Notes: generated from the letters alone by a model not told the origin. Counted from the first letter of the stretch, positions 1 through 8,645 are shown. The stretch is 64,000 nt of DNA from Hymenobacter monticola (GCF_022811645.1 NZ_CP094534.1:744001-808000), one strand, 5' to 3'. Numbers and translations are program-made.

Positions 1-64
1 TTCGGCGGGTGCCATAGCACCCTTTCGGCCGCGTTTTTTGACCTTTCCTCCTTGCTTCAAACCC

Positions 65-1174
65 ATGCTGGCACCTTCTCCGGAACCGTTTCATTACCTG
101 CTCGAAGGTAGCCGCCAAACGTCTTTTATCTACAACGTGAGCATCGGCGAGCTGGTGTACGTGAGCGCAGCCTACGAGCAACTCTTCCCCGGCCACCGGC
201 GCGAAGACGCCTCCGCCGACCTGCCGCACCTGCTGAGCTACCTGCCCGCCGACGACCAGGCCTACGCCCGCCAGTGCTTTGCCGAGCTGGCCCACGGCCA
301 GCTGCACGACGACCTTTTGCTCCGGGTGCAGCCGCGGCCCGACCAGCCGCCGCGCTGGCTGTGCGTGCGGGCGCACCGCGGGGCCACGCCCGAGGGGCAG
401 GTGCTACTGGCCGGCACCGTCGACGACGTGACGGTGGAGCAGGAATACATCCGCAACGCCGACAAGTACATGGCCAAGAAGAACACCACGCTGGAGATTC
501 TGTCGCACGACCTGGCCGGGCCGTTTAACATGCTCCAGCAGCTGGCCGAGTTCATCGGGGAGAAAACCCAGGCGCTCAACGACCCGCAGGTGGAGAAGCT
601 GATTCGGGTGATGCAGGACACCTGCCGCGACAGCGTGAACCTCATCCGCGACTTCGTGGACGGCGAATTCATGGAGTCGGCCAGCGTGGAGCTCAAGCGC
701 GCGCGCGTGGAGCTGGTGCTGGCCCTGCGCCAGATTATGGAAACCTACCAGCAGGGCGAGCACCTGGTGGCCAAGCGCTTCAGCCTGCGGGCCGCCCAGC
801 CCAAGGTGTTCGTCGAAATCGACCACAACAAGTTCCTGCAGGTCATCAACAACCTGATGTCGAACGCCATCAAGTTCACCCGCGAGGGCGGCCACATCGT
901 GGTGAGCGTGGAGCAGCAGGCCCAGCACGTGCTCGTGGCCGTGGCCGACGACGGCATCGGCATTCCGGCCGAGCTGCTGCCCGTGCTCTTCGACCGCTTC
1001 ACCAAGGCCCGCCGCCCGGGCCTGCGCGGCGAAAAAACCACCGGCCTCGGCATGCACCTCATCCAAACGCTGGTGCGGCTGCACGGCGGCACCATTTGGG
1101 TGGAAAGCGAGGAAAACCGGGGCACCACGTTCTATATCCAACTGCCCAATTCTGCGGTTCAGCCCGCGGAGTAG
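65..1174 (+). CDS. PAS-type sensor histidine kinase
   Basis: Probable cytoplasmic sensor kinase of a two-component system, 369 residues from the ATG at 65; an in-frame TTG at 38 is less likely. An N-terminal PAS-like region (about 10-130) is followed by a HisKA domain with the phospho-acceptor His148 in SHDLAGPF. The HATPase_c domain shows an N box near 262-271 (NNLMSNAIKF), a G1 box DDGIGIP at 295-301 and a GLGMHLI G2 box. No transmembrane segment or receiver domain is visible, so the partner regulator must lie elsewhere. The stimulus is unknown. It ends 39 bp before the RAYT gene. Confidence 0.88.
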   Translation: MLAPSPEPFHYLLEGSRQTSFIYNVSIGELVYVSAAYEQLFPGHRREDASADLPHLLSYLPADDQAYARQCFAELAHGQLHDDLLLRVQPRPDQPPRWLCVRAHRGATPEGQVLLAGTVDDVTVEQEYIRNADKYMAKKNTTLEILSHDLAGPFNMLQQLAEFIGEKTQALNDPQVEKLIRVMQDTCRDSVNLIRDFVDGEFMESASVELKRARVELVLALRQIMETYQQGEHLVAKRFSLRAAQPKVFVEIDHNKFLQVINNLMSNAIKFTREGGHIVVSVEQQAQHVLVAVADDGIGIPAELLPVLFDRFTKARRPGLRGEKTTGLGMHLIQTLVRLHGGTIWVESEENRGTTFYIQLPNSAVQPAE

Positions 1175-1213
1175 CCGGGTTCTTCTGCGTTGCCCTCCGT
1201 TGGCCCCCCTGGC

Positions 1214-1768
1214 ATGAGCCCCGGCGAAATCCACTTCCTCACCTTTCGCCTGCACGGAAGCATCCCGGCCGCCACTGGGCGCGAGTTGAAAGCCGAGCTT
1301 CGCCAGGCGCAGGAGGCCGGCACCGACCACCGCCGCGCACAAAAGCAATTCTTTGCCAAGTTCGACGCCGTGCTCGACCGGGCGCCCATCGGCCCGCGCC
1401 ACTTCGAAAACGAGAAAATAGCCGAAGTACTGGCCGGCGAAATCCTGATGCTGGAAGAAACCGGCTTCCGCGTGCACGGCTTTGCCATCTTGCCCAACCA
1501 CGCGCACTTCGTGCTCGAACTGGCCAAGAATAGCCGCCTGTCCTTCGCCAAAGCCATCGACCTGCTGCACCTGCGCACCGGCACCGCCTGCCGCCGCCTC
1601 GTGCGCCCCAAGCTCCCGCCCGAAGCCGAGTTTTGGCAGGTGGGCTGGCACGAATACGAGGTGCAGGACGATGCCGAACTCACCCGCCTGCTGGCCTACG
1701 TGCGCGGCAATGCCCGGCAGGCGGGATTGCCGGCGCGGTTTGGGGAGTGGCCGTACGTGAATGAGTAA
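1214..1768 (+). CDS. REP-associated tyrosine transposase (RAYT, Y1_Tnp family)
   Basis: Single-strand transposase-like HUH nuclease related to IS200/IS605 TnpA. The family is thought to mobilise or maintain REP palindromes. With the ATG at 1214 (an upstream TTG at 1192 region is weaker) it has 184 residues. It shows an N-terminal HFLTFRL strand, the HUH metal motif HAH (His96, His98) in LPNHAHF, and a probable catalytic Tyr162 in YVRGN near the C-terminus. Length is normal for a RAYT. Nine bases after its stop begins a perfect 40-bp-arm palindrome, and related palindromes occur at 15930, 20840 and 27857. Known of the family: RAYT genes are usually single copy and flanked by their REP substrates. 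That this gene acts on these palindromes is inference. Confidence 0.85.
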   Translation: MSPGEIHFLTFRLHGSIPAATGRELKAELRQAQEAGTDHRRAQKQFFAKFDAVLDRAPIGPRHFENEKIAEVLAGEILMLEETGFRVHGFAILPNHAHFVLELAKNSRLSFAKAIDLLHLRTGTACRRLVRPKLPPEAEFWQVGWHEYEVQDDAELTRLLAYVRGNARQAGLPARFGEWPYVNE

Positions 1769-1776
1769 TTGAGGGA

Positions 1777-1870
1777 AGCACCTGTCATCCTGAGCGCAGC
1801 GAAGGACCTTATTACGTCAGAAATTTCCAGCGTAATAAGGTCCTTCGCTGCGCTCAGGATGACAGGTGCT
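1777..1870. repeat. Perfect REP-like palindrome, family A copy 1
   Basis: Arms 1777-1816 and 1831-1870 are perfect 40-bp reverse complements around a 14-nt loop. The arm contains GTCATCCTGAGCGCAGCGAA, the core shared with three other palindromes in the window. It lies between the RAYT gene and the convergent DMT transporter, whose stop starts 7 bp later. It could also act as a bidirectional terminator or mRNA-stabilising hairpin. Confidence 0.93.
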
Positions 1871-1876
1871 TGCTTA

Positions 1877-2929
1877 CTACTTGGCCCGGTGAATGATGAG
1901 CACGCCGCCCAGAATCACGACCATGCCCACGAAGTGCCAGATATTAAACGCTTCGCCATCGAGCGCGCCCAGGGCCAGCGCTACGATGGGAATGAGGTAG
2001 GTGCTGGACGAGGCAAACAGGGCCGTTGACTGCTGGATAAGCTTGTTGAACAGCACCATGGCCACCGCCGTGCTCATGGTGGCCAGCAGCGCAATGTAGC
2101 CGAAGGCCGTCCAGGCGCCCGGCGCGGTGGCCATTTTGTGGAGGAAATCGGTGGCCAGCAGCAGAAACGCCAGTGCCGGCCCGCCGATGAGCATCAGCAG
2201 CATGGATGTCACGGCCACCGGCGTCAGGCCATTGAGCTTGTGCTTAATCACGTTCACGCTCACGCCGTAGCCGATGGTGGCGGCCAGAATGTAGAGGCCG
2301 TACCAGGCGTTGCCCTCGCCGGCGGGCGTAGCATCGCCGCCGCTGCCGCCGAGCTGCAGCATCACCACCGTGCCCGCCAGCCCCAGCGCTATACCCAGCA
2401 CCCGCGGCCCCGTCAGCTTCTGCCCAAACAGCAGCGCCCCCACCAGCAGCACGAACACCGCCGTGAGGGCATTGAGCACGCCCGCCAGGCCCGAGGCCAG
2501 CTTGGTTTCGGCATAGGCAAACAGGAAGGCCGGCAGCAGCGTGCCGACCACCCCGCTCAAAGCCAGCCACTTGAAGCGGCTGCGTGCCACGCCGCCCACG
2601 TGCCGCAGCGCAAACGGCAGCAGCAGCAACGACGCCACGCTCACGCGAATGGCCCCCAGCTCCAGCGCTGAAAACACCACCAGGCCCTTCTTCATCAGAA
2701 TGAACGAAGTGCCCCAAATGCAGGCCAGCACGATGAGCAGCACCCAGGCCATGGGCGTGGTAGCGGCCGGCGCAGGAGGAGCCAGGGCCTCGCTGGCTTC
2801 GAGGGAAGCCGTTTCATCGGTGGCGCCCACGGCCCCGGGGTTGCCGCTGGCCTGGAACCCGCCCGAGGCAACCCCGGCGGGGCGGGACGCGAGTGAGGAA
2901 TCAGTGGCAGCAGGGTCTTTCGATAACAT
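1877..2929 (-). CDS. DMT-superfamily transporter (EamA, two domains)
   Basis: Inner-membrane drug/metabolite-type permease with about ten hydrophobic helices in two EamA repeats (roughly residues 58-195 and 210-347). Signature stretches are CIWGTSFILMKKG at the first helix and NALTAVFVLLVGALLFG. The substrate cannot be told. The first 57 residues form an Ala/Pro/Glu-rich polar extension that is unusual for EamA proteins, and a start at the internal Met just before WVLLIVL is possible. A TACCTTTG box ends 4 nt before the annotated ATG, which supports this start and a very short or absent leader. It is divergent from hemA. Confidence 0.85.
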   Translation of the reverse strand: MLSKDPAATDSSLASRPAGVASGGFQASGNPGAVGATDETASLEASEALAPPAPAATTPMAWVLLIVLACIWGTSFILMKKGLVVFSALELGAIRVSVASLLLLPFALRHVGGVARSRFKWLALSGVVGTLLPAFLFAYAETKLASGLAGVLNALTAVFVLLVGALLFGQKLTGPRVLGIALGLAGTVVMLQLGGSGGDATPAGEGNAWYGLYILAATIGYGVSVNVIKHKLNGLTPVAVTSMLLMLIGGPALAFLLLATDFLHKMATAPGAWTAFGYIALLATMSTAVAMVLFNKLIQQSTALFASSSTYLIPIVALALGALDGEAFNIWHFVGMVVILGGVLIIHRAK

Positions 2930-2933
2930 GGGG

Positions 2934-2941
2934 CAAAGGTA
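2934..2941 (-). promoter_or_regulatory. Candidate -7 box TACCTTTG, possibly leaderless
   Basis: On the minus strand TACCTTTG fits the Bacteroidota -7 consensus TAnnTTTG and sits 4 nt before the ATG of the DMT transporter, so transcription would begin at or next to the start codon. I see no clear -33 TTG at the usual distance. CACCTTTG occupies almost the same position before the MOT1 gene. Confidence 0.45.
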
Positions 2942-3008
2942 CGCGCCCCCCGCACGGCGGTTATGCCGGAAAGTTGCGGCTTTGGGACGGGGCGCCCGGT
3001 ACGGGGCG

Positions 3009-3085
3009 GCTGATTTTCGTCAGCCATCAATTGGCCGGTTGCCCTCACTGCCCCTGGGGCCGGCCGGGCAGCTGATATTCGTCAG
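3009..3085. promoter_or_regulatory. Two copies of a CTGAnnnnnnTCAG-type motif in a divergent promoter region
   Basis: GCTGATTTTCGTCAG (3009-3023) recurs with one change as GCTGATATTCGTCAG (3071-3085). Each copy is an inverted repeat with CTGA/TCAG half-sites. They lie between the divergent DMT transporter and hemA, where an operator would be expected. Functional binding is inference. Confidence 0.35.
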
Positions 3086-3145
3086 GTTTGGGGGCGAACC
3101 CTGGCTTCGCCTTGACTGTTGGTAGGGCGTACCGAAATCCTGCCG

Positions 3146-3153
3146 TAATTTTG
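3146..3153 (+). promoter_or_regulatory. Candidate -7 box for hemA (TAATTTTG)
   Basis: TAATTTTG matches TAnnTTTG exactly and lies 27 nt before the hemA ATG. The nearest TTG upstream (3119-3121) is 24 nt away, longer than usual, so the -33 element is uncertain. Confidence 0.4.
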
Positions 3154-3180
3154 TCGTCCGATTTCGTGTCGTTTCTATCT

Positions 3181-4452
3181 ATGTCGCATCCGTTCAAGGC
3201 CGTTAGCCTATCCTTCAAGAAAGCGCCGCTGGCCATCCGCGAGCTGCTTTCTTTAGACGAGGCCGCCTGTCGCCGCTTTCTACACACGCTGCACAACGAG
3301 CTGGGCCTCAGCGACCTCCTTGTACTCAGCACCTGCAACCGTACCGAGGTATACTACGCCGCCGAGGACGACCGCAGCCGCGAAATTATCCTCGCCCTCG
3401 GCGACCTCAAAGGCCGCCCCGACGTGGGCCAGTTCCTCCCCTACTTCGACCTGCTGCCCACCGCCGACGCGGCCGTGCAGCACCTCTTCGAAGTGGCCAT
3501 GGGCCTCGACGCTCAGGTGGTGGGCGACCTGCAAATCAGCAACCAAGTGAAGACGGCCTACCAGTGGGCCGCCGATGCCGACGCCGCTGGCCCTTTCCTG
3601 CACCGCCTGCTGCACACGGTATTTTTCACCAACAAGCGCGTGCAAACCGAAACCAGCTTCCGCGATGGCGCCGCCTCCGTGAGCTACGCCGCCCTGGAGC
3701 TGGTGGAAGAATTGACCGCCGACGTGGCCAACCCCAACGTGCTGGTGGTGGGCCTGGGCGAAATCGGGGCCGACGTGTGCCGCCACCTTGCTGCCAGCAA
3801 AGGTTTTGGCAACATTACCATCTGCAACCGCACCCGCGCCAAAGCCGAAGCGCTGGCCGAAGAGTGCGGCATGAACATCGTGGACTTTGAGAACCTGGTG
3901 CCTGCTTTGAAAGAAGCCGACGTTATCATCTCGTCCATTAACCGCGCCGAGCCTTTCTTCACCAAAGAGCTGGTGCAGCACCTCGACGTGCTGAGCTTCA
4001 AGTTCTTCATCGACCTGAGCGTACCCCGCAGCATTGCCTCCGACGTGGAGCAGGTACCCGGCGTGCTGGTCTACAACATCGACGCCATTCAGAGCAAGGC
4101 TTCCGCTGCGCTGCAAACCCGCCTCGACGCCGTGCCGCAGGTGCGCGCCATCATCGGCGAGAGCATCGCCGGCCTCAGCGAGTGGAGCAAGGAAATGATG
4201 GTATCACCCATTATTCAGAAAGTGAAAGCCAGCCTGGAGCAGCTGCGCCAGGAAGAGCTGGACCGTTTCCAAAAGAAAGCCACCCCCGCCGAAAGCAAGT
4301 TGCTCGACGAAGCCACCCGCTCGCTGATGCAAAAGGTGCTGAAGCAGCACGTGCTGCAGCTCAAAGCCGCCTGCAAGCGCGACGACGCCGGCCAGCTGGT
4401 GGAGCTGCTGGGCGAGCTGTTCGACTTGGAGAAGCAGCCGGCGGTGGTTTAA
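3181..4452 (+). CDS. hemA: Glutamyl-tRNA reductase
   Basis: Reduces glutamyl-tRNA(Glu) to glutamate-1-semialdehyde with NADPH, the first committed step of C5-pathway tetrapyrrole synthesis in the cytoplasm. The start at ATG 3181 (MSHPFKAVSLSFKKAP) matches the family N-terminus; an upstream TTG at 3088 would add a non-family extension. The active-site motif STCNRTEVY holds the catalytic Cys near residue 50. A Rossmann domain carries VVGLGEIGADVC, and a helical dimerisation domain fills the last 110 residues. Length (423) is normal. It stands alone here, with no other hem genes nearby. It supplies precursors for heme and possibly corrinoids. Confidence 0.96.
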   Translation: MSHPFKAVSLSFKKAPLAIRELLSLDEAACRRFLHTLHNELGLSDLLVLSTCNRTEVYYAAEDDRSREIILALGDLKGRPDVGQFLPYFDLLPTADAAVQHLFEVAMGLDAQVVGDLQISNQVKTAYQWAADADAAGPFLHRLLHTVFFTNKRVQTETSFRDGAASVSYAALELVEELTADVANPNVLVVGLGEIGADVCRHLAASKGFGNITICNRTRAKAEALAEECGMNIVDFENLVPALKEADVIISSINRAEPFFTKELVQHLDVLSFKFFIDLSVPRSIASDVEQVPGVLVYNIDAIQSKASAALQTRLDAVPQVRAIIGESIAGLSEWSKEMMVSPIIQKVKASLEQLRQEELDRFQKKATPAESKLLDEATRSLMQKVLKQHVLQLKAACKRDDAGQLVELLGELFDLEKQPAVV

Positions 4453-4460
4453 GCCCTGTT

Positions 4461-4630
4461 CGTCTGTCATTGCGAGGGCGTAGCCCGTGGCAATCCGTCC
4501 TGTTCTCAGCGACCAACCCATTAATGTGAAAAGCCCCGGCACTGCGCAGTGCCGGGGCTTTGTGGTAAAAGAGCGGGTTTGGTTTTGACAGGACGGATTG
4601 CCATGGGCTACGCCCTCGCAATGACAGACG
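4461..4630. repeat. Large inverted repeat with 43-bp arms (family B)
   Basis: Arms 4461-4503 and 4588-4630 are reverse complements with a single mismatch. The arm contains TGTCATTGCGAGGGCGTAGC. The 84-nt loop holds a perfect 30-bp palindromic terminator. It fills the convergent gap between hemA and the molybdopterin oxidoreductase, whose stop lies 2 bp after the second arm. Confidence 0.92.
4531..4560. terminator. Bidirectional intrinsic terminator
   Basis: A perfect palindrome, 15 bp plus 15 bp with GCCCCGGCACTGC as stem core, is flanked by A-rich sequence on the left and T-rich sequence on the right. It sits between the convergent hemA and molybdopterin oxidoreductase genes, inside the loop of the larger repeat. 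Confidence 0.8.
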
Positions 4631-4631
4631 C

Positions 4632-7196
4632 TTATGCCTGTTCCATAATCTTCTCCCGCTCCTTGATGCGCAGGTCGTTGTTGGCGGCGGTGGGTACCAC
4701 CGTTACTACCACGTATTTTGAGGTGGGGGTGTTGCTCACTTTGGCCACGCTGCCAATGGGCACCAGCGGATTGGCCTCGGGGAAGTAAGCCGATACGTTG
4801 CCTTTCGGGATGTCGTAGGGCACGGCCACGAACTTCTCCACGCGGCGCTGCTCGCCTTTGTAGTGGCTGGTGATGTCGATAAGGTCCTTGGCCTTGAGGC
4901 CGCGGGCGGCCATGTCGGCCGGGTTCATGAACAGCACGCGGCGCTCGCCGTGGATGCCGCGGTACCGGTCGTTGTACTCGTAAATGGTGGTGTTGAACTG
5001 GTCGTGCGAGCGCACGGTCATCAGCACCAACTGGTCGGGTTCGAGGGGGTACTTCTCCAGCGTGGTTTTGCTGAAATTGGCCTTGCCGTTGTCGGTGGTG
5101 AATTTGCGCTCACGGGGGCCGTTGGGCAGGTAGAATCCTCCCGGCTTGCGCAGCTTCATGTTGTAGTCCTCAAAGCCGGGGATGACGCGGGCAATGTGGT
5201 CGCGGATAACGTCGTAGTTCTCCGTCATGGCCACCCAATCGGTCTTGGTTTTGCTGCCGAGCGTGGCAATGGCCATGCCGCAGATGATGGCCACTTCGCT
5301 GAGCTGGTCGCCCTCCACGGGCACCAGCACGCCCTTGTTCTGGCTCACCACGCCCATCGAGTTTTCGCAGCTGGTCATTTGGTGTCCAGCCTTTTGCATG
5401 TCGATGTCGGCGTGGGCGAAGGTGGGCAGCAGCAGGCTGGTTTCGCCCGTTACCAAGTGGCCGCGGTTGAGCTTGGTGCCCACATACACGGTCAGCTTCT
5501 GCTTGCGCATGGCTTCAGCTATCACTTCGGTATCGGGGCCGGCGGCCAACAGGTTGCCGCCCAGGCTGAAATACACCTTGGTGTGTCCCAGCCGCATGGC
5601 CTTGATGGACTCCACCACGTCGAATCCGTCTTTGGTGGGCGGCGTGAAGCCGAATTCCTTCTGCAAAGAGTCGAGAAACGATTTGGGCATGCGCTCCCAG
5701 ATGCCCATGGTGCGGTCGCCCTGCACGTTGGAGTGGCCGCGCACCGGGCAGGTGCCCGCGCCGGGCTTACCGATGGCGCCCTTCATCAGCAGCAGGTTCA
5801 CAATTTCCTTCACCGTTTCGACGCCCTGGCGCTGCTGCGTGATGCCCATGGCCCAGCACACGATGATTTTCTGCTTGCGGGCAATAATGTTGGCCGCCTC
5901 CAGCAGCTGCGCCCGCGAAATGCCGCTGATTTCCTCAATGTCCTCCCAGCTGGTATTGAGAATGTTCTGCTTGAATTCTTCAAAACCAGTCGTGAATTCT
6001 TTGACAAACGCGTGGTCGAGCACCTGGCCGGGGTTCAGGTCTTCGGCCTCGAACAGGTGCTTCATGATGCCGCGTAGCAGGGCCATGTCGCCGTCGATGC
6101 GCACCTGCAGGTACACGTCGGTTATTTGCGTGCCGCCCCCCACCAGCGCGCCCAGCGCTTTGAGCGGGTTCATGAAATCCTGCGGGTTGCGGAAGTGGTT
6201 GAGGCCGGCTTCAATCAGGGGGTTCACGCTGATGATTTTGGCGCCGTTCTGCTTCGCGATTTGCAGGGCCGAGAGCATGCGCGGGTGGTTGGTACCCGGG
6301 TTCTGGCCCATGATGATGAGCACCTCGGCCTCGTGAATGTCGTTGAGTGTGACCGAGCCCTTGCCCAGTCCGGTGGTGGGCGTGAGGCCCGAGCCGCTGC
6401 TCTCGTGGCACATGTTGGAGCAGTCGGGCAGGTTGTTGGTGCCAAACTCGCGGGCAAACAGTTGGAACAGGAAGGCCGGCTCGTTCGGCACCTTGCCCGA
6501 GGTGTAGAAAATGGCCTCCTCCGGCGACTTCATGGCGTTTAGCTCCCGGGCAATGATGTCGAACACATCGGGCCAAGCAATGCGCGAGTAGTGGTTGTCG
6601 CCGGGGCGCTTCACCAGCGGGTGCGTGAGGCGGCCGGCGTTGTTGAGGTCGCGGTCGGTCATGCGCGACAGTTCAGCCAAGCTGTGCTTGGCAAAGAACT
6701 CGGGGCCGGCGGCGCGGTGGTCGGAGTCGGAAGCGCTGGCCTTGGCGCCGTTCTCGCAGAACTCGGCCACCGAGCGGTGCTCATCCGGGTCGGGCCAGGC
6801 GCAGCTGGAGCAGTCGAAGCCGTCCTTCTGATTCATTTTCAGCAGGGCATGGGTGCCACGGGTCATGCCGCCTTCGGTCCAGCTAAACTGCATCGACTTG
6901 AGCACGGCCGTGACGCCGGCCGCAATTTTTTGGCGCTCCTCCAGCTGCAGGCCGGTGAGGGCTTCGGGCGGCTGGGCCAGCACAGGGTGTTCATACTTGG
7001 CGTTGGCCACGTCGGGGGCGGGAATATGGGCGTGCACGTGCGTACGGTTGGGGTCGGAGCGGTAATGGTTGGGCGCGGGGGCGCTGCCCTGGTCGGGCCG
7101 CTCGCCGCTTTTGGGGGCGTTGGCTTCGGCGCCCTGCTCGTGGGCGCGGCCGGCCTTGCTGGGGTCGTTTTGCGGGGAGTGCGGGGTATCAGGCAT
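4632..7196 (-). CDS. FdhF/YdeP-family molybdopterin oxidoreductase
   Basis: Large molybdenum-cofactor oxidoreductase related to the formate dehydrogenase alpha-like/YdeP group. A Cys cluster (CSSCAWPDPD, then FCENGAKA) lies near residues 130-152. SNMCHESSGSGL offers a candidate Mo-ligand Cys, and GQNPGTNHPRM and PVRGHSNVQGDRTMG are cofactor-binding stretches. The C-terminal third is the molybdopterin-dinucleotide binding domain. At 854 residues it is longer than typical members because of a polar 75-residue N-terminal extension. No Tat signal is evident, so it is probably cytoplasmic. Formate as substrate is not established for this subfamily. fdhD, MOT1 and Moco genes follow within 29 kb. 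Confidence 0.88.
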   Translation of the reverse strand: MPDTPHSPQNDPSKAGRAHEQGAEANAPKSGERPDQGSAPAPNHYRSDPNRTHVHAHIPAPDVANAKYEHPVLAQPPEALTGLQLEERQKIAAGVTAVLKSMQFSWTEGGMTRGTHALLKMNQKDGFDCSSCAWPDPDEHRSVAEFCENGAKASASDSDHRAAGPEFFAKHSLAELSRMTDRDLNNAGRLTHPLVKRPGDNHYSRIAWPDVFDIIARELNAMKSPEEAIFYTSGKVPNEPAFLFQLFAREFGTNNLPDCSNMCHESSGSGLTPTTGLGKGSVTLNDIHEAEVLIIMGQNPGTNHPRMLSALQIAKQNGAKIISVNPLIEAGLNHFRNPQDFMNPLKALGALVGGGTQITDVYLQVRIDGDMALLRGIMKHLFEAEDLNPGQVLDHAFVKEFTTGFEEFKQNILNTSWEDIEEISGISRAQLLEAANIIARKQKIIVCWAMGITQQRQGVETVKEIVNLLLMKGAIGKPGAGTCPVRGHSNVQGDRTMGIWERMPKSFLDSLQKEFGFTPPTKDGFDVVESIKAMRLGHTKVYFSLGGNLLAAGPDTEVIAEAMRKQKLTVYVGTKLNRGHLVTGETSLLLPTFAHADIDMQKAGHQMTSCENSMGVVSQNKGVLVPVEGDQLSEVAIICGMAIATLGSKTKTDWVAMTENYDVIRDHIARVIPGFEDYNMKLRKPGGFYLPNGPRERKFTTDNGKANFSKTTLEKYPLEPDQLVLMTVRSHDQFNTTIYEYNDRYRGIHGERRVLFMNPADMAARGLKAKDLIDITSHYKGEQRRVEKFVAVPYDIPKGNVSAYFPEANPLVPIGSVAKVSNTPTSKYVVVTVVPTAANNDLRIKEREKIMEQA

Positions 7197-7197
7197 C

Positions 7198-7300
7198 TTG
7201 AAGGGTTGAGTTTTAAGTGTTGAATGTTGAATTCAAAAGGGCCGAATCTTAAGAGGCTGCCGGAGTACTCAACACCCAAAAATCAGCCCTCAACATTTCC
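7198..7300. repeat. Imperfect inverted repeat rich in TTGAATGTTGA (family F)
   Basis: The segment between two minus-strand genes carries TTGAGTTTTAAGTGTTGAAT on one side and CAGCCCTCAACATTT on the other, giving an imperfect hairpin. Very similar words recur at 40521-40611. It separates the DUF7009-like gene from the molybdopterin oxidoreductase. Confidence 0.5.
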
Positions 7301-7648
7301 TTAGTGCTTGCAGTCTAAATCCTTCTCTACCAGAATGCGCAGGTGCTGATTGTCGGCCAACGGCAAGTTGTGCGAAAAGCCGTTCTGGTCGGTTTCGAGC
7401 CAGGTTTTGGCCAGCTCGAAGGGCACCAGCACGGTGAGCGCGCCGGGCTCGTAGTGAATTTGCACCGGCTCCTCGTTGAGCATGGTTTGGGGGCGCTCGG
7501 AGCCGCGCTCCAGGGCGTAGGTCAGGCGTTGCTCGGGGCCGAGGCCGAAGTGCACGGCACCTTCCACGCGGCCTTGCTGGGCAAATTCGGCTAGCTCGCC
7601 CTCGGAGAGGCGCAGGCGCAGGGTGTCGTCTTCGATGCGGAGTTTCAT
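7301..7648 (-). CDS. Small conserved protein (DUF7009-like)
   Basis: A 115-residue soluble protein starting at the ATG complementary to 7646-7648 (MKLRIEDDTLRLRLSEGE). A longer reading adds an unconvincing N-terminus. Pattern: MKxRI, RLRL, a central QRLTYALER strand and a C-terminal LVEKDLDC. From memory this resembles the uncharacterised family DUF7009 of Bacteroidota; no function is known to me. It is upstream of, and co-directional with, the molybdopterin oxidoreductase, with a 104-bp gap holding a hairpin. A link to that enzyme is inference. Confidence 0.7.
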   Translation of the reverse strand: MKLRIEDDTLRLRLSEGELAEFAQQGRVEGAVHFGLGPEQRLTYALERGSERPQTMLNEEPVQIHYEPGALTVLVPFELAKTWLETDQNGFSHNLPLADNQHLRILVEKDLDCKH

Positions 7649-7804
7649 GACAAGGTAGCTGTGAGGGAGGTGATGTTTAATGTAACGTAAGTGGGGATTG
7701 ACCGTTGCCATCGGCTGTCTGCGGCAAATCCTGTACCTTAGGAGGCCATATTGCGTTGTACGGTCATCTTTTCCTTTCGGGGTGCGGTTGGCTTCTTCCT
7801 TCAA

Positions 7805-8560
7805 ATGAAAAAAGGGCTTGCCTGCTGCCTCCTTGCTTTCCTGCTGCTGCCTAGCGCTAATGCCCGGGCGCAAACCAATGCGCTGCCCGACTCAGCACGA
7901 GCGTCCGCTTCGCTGCCTGCCGCTTTGTACCGGCATTACGCGGCCGACATGGGCTTCGAAACCCGCCTGTACAATGGCCCGGAACACGCCAACTACCTGG
8001 CTGGCAATATCCGCGGGCATCAGTACTTCGGCGCGGCCGACTCTCAAACGGGCTCGGTTTACTACAGTGGCGTGCTGTATCCGGAAGTGGAGTTGCGCTA
8101 CGATTTGATGCGCGACCAAGTGGTCATCAAGGCCCCTGCCGACGATTACTACCTGCAGCTGGTTTCCGAAAGTCTGGCCCGGTTCACCATCGGCACGCAT
8201 GCCTTTACGCGCGTAGTGGTGGCCGCCGATGAAGAGGCCCCGCTTCGAACCGGTTTTTACGAAGTGCTGGCCGATGGCCGGGCGCGCCTGCTGGCGGCGC
8301 GGCGCAAATCGGTCCAGCACCGTTCCACAGGCACCAGTATGCAAGACGAAGTGGAAGAACAGGTGTCCTACTTCATCAGCAAGGACGGCCATTATTACAA
8401 AGCCAGCAGCGCCAATTCGGTGCTGAAGCTATTTCCCGAGCAAAAAGCCGCCCTCCGCAAGTTCCTCAAAGCACAGCAGCTGGATTTCAGCACCGAAGGA
8501 CGCGAACGAGCCTTGACGGAGCTGGTGCGCTACGCGGCGGCCACAGTGCCCCTGCCTTAG
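7805..8560 (+). CDS. Secreted protein of unknown function
   Basis: 251 residues from the ATG at 7805 (an earlier TTG/ATG would place the signal peptide internally). The N-terminus MKKGLACCLLAFLLLPSANARAQ is a clear Sec signal peptide, so the mature protein is periplasmic or surface-located. The body is Tyr-rich with a KSVQHR segment and no motif that I recognise. It precedes an STN-domain TonB receptor by 85 bp on the same strand, so it may be a partner of that receptor. No function is proposed. Confidence 0.75.
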   Translation: MKKGLACCLLAFLLLPSANARAQTNALPDSARASASLPAALYRHYAADMGFETRLYNGPEHANYLAGNIRGHQYFGAADSQTGSVYYSGVLYPEVELRYDLMRDQVVIKAPADDYYLQLVSESLARFTIGTHAFTRVVVAADEEAPLRTGFYEVLADGRARLLAARRKSVQHRSTGTSMQDEVEEQVSYFISKDGHYYKASSANSVLKLFPEQKAALRKFLKAQQLDFSTEGRERALTELVRYAAATVPLP

Positions 8561-8645
8561 TGGGGCGCCGCCTCTCCAACCAGCTTGCTCTTTGCCCAAA
8601 CGCCTGTCGCGCCTTAGCAGAATCTTTTCTACCTGTTTCGCCTGC

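Noticed and set aside
1769..2029. 86-codon plus-strand frame after the RAYT gene
   Set aside because: It is the translation of the family A palindrome followed by antisense DMT transporter sequence.
4361..4788. Short frames around the hemA/oxidoreductase gap
   Set aside because: They read through the family B repeat and terminator on both strands.
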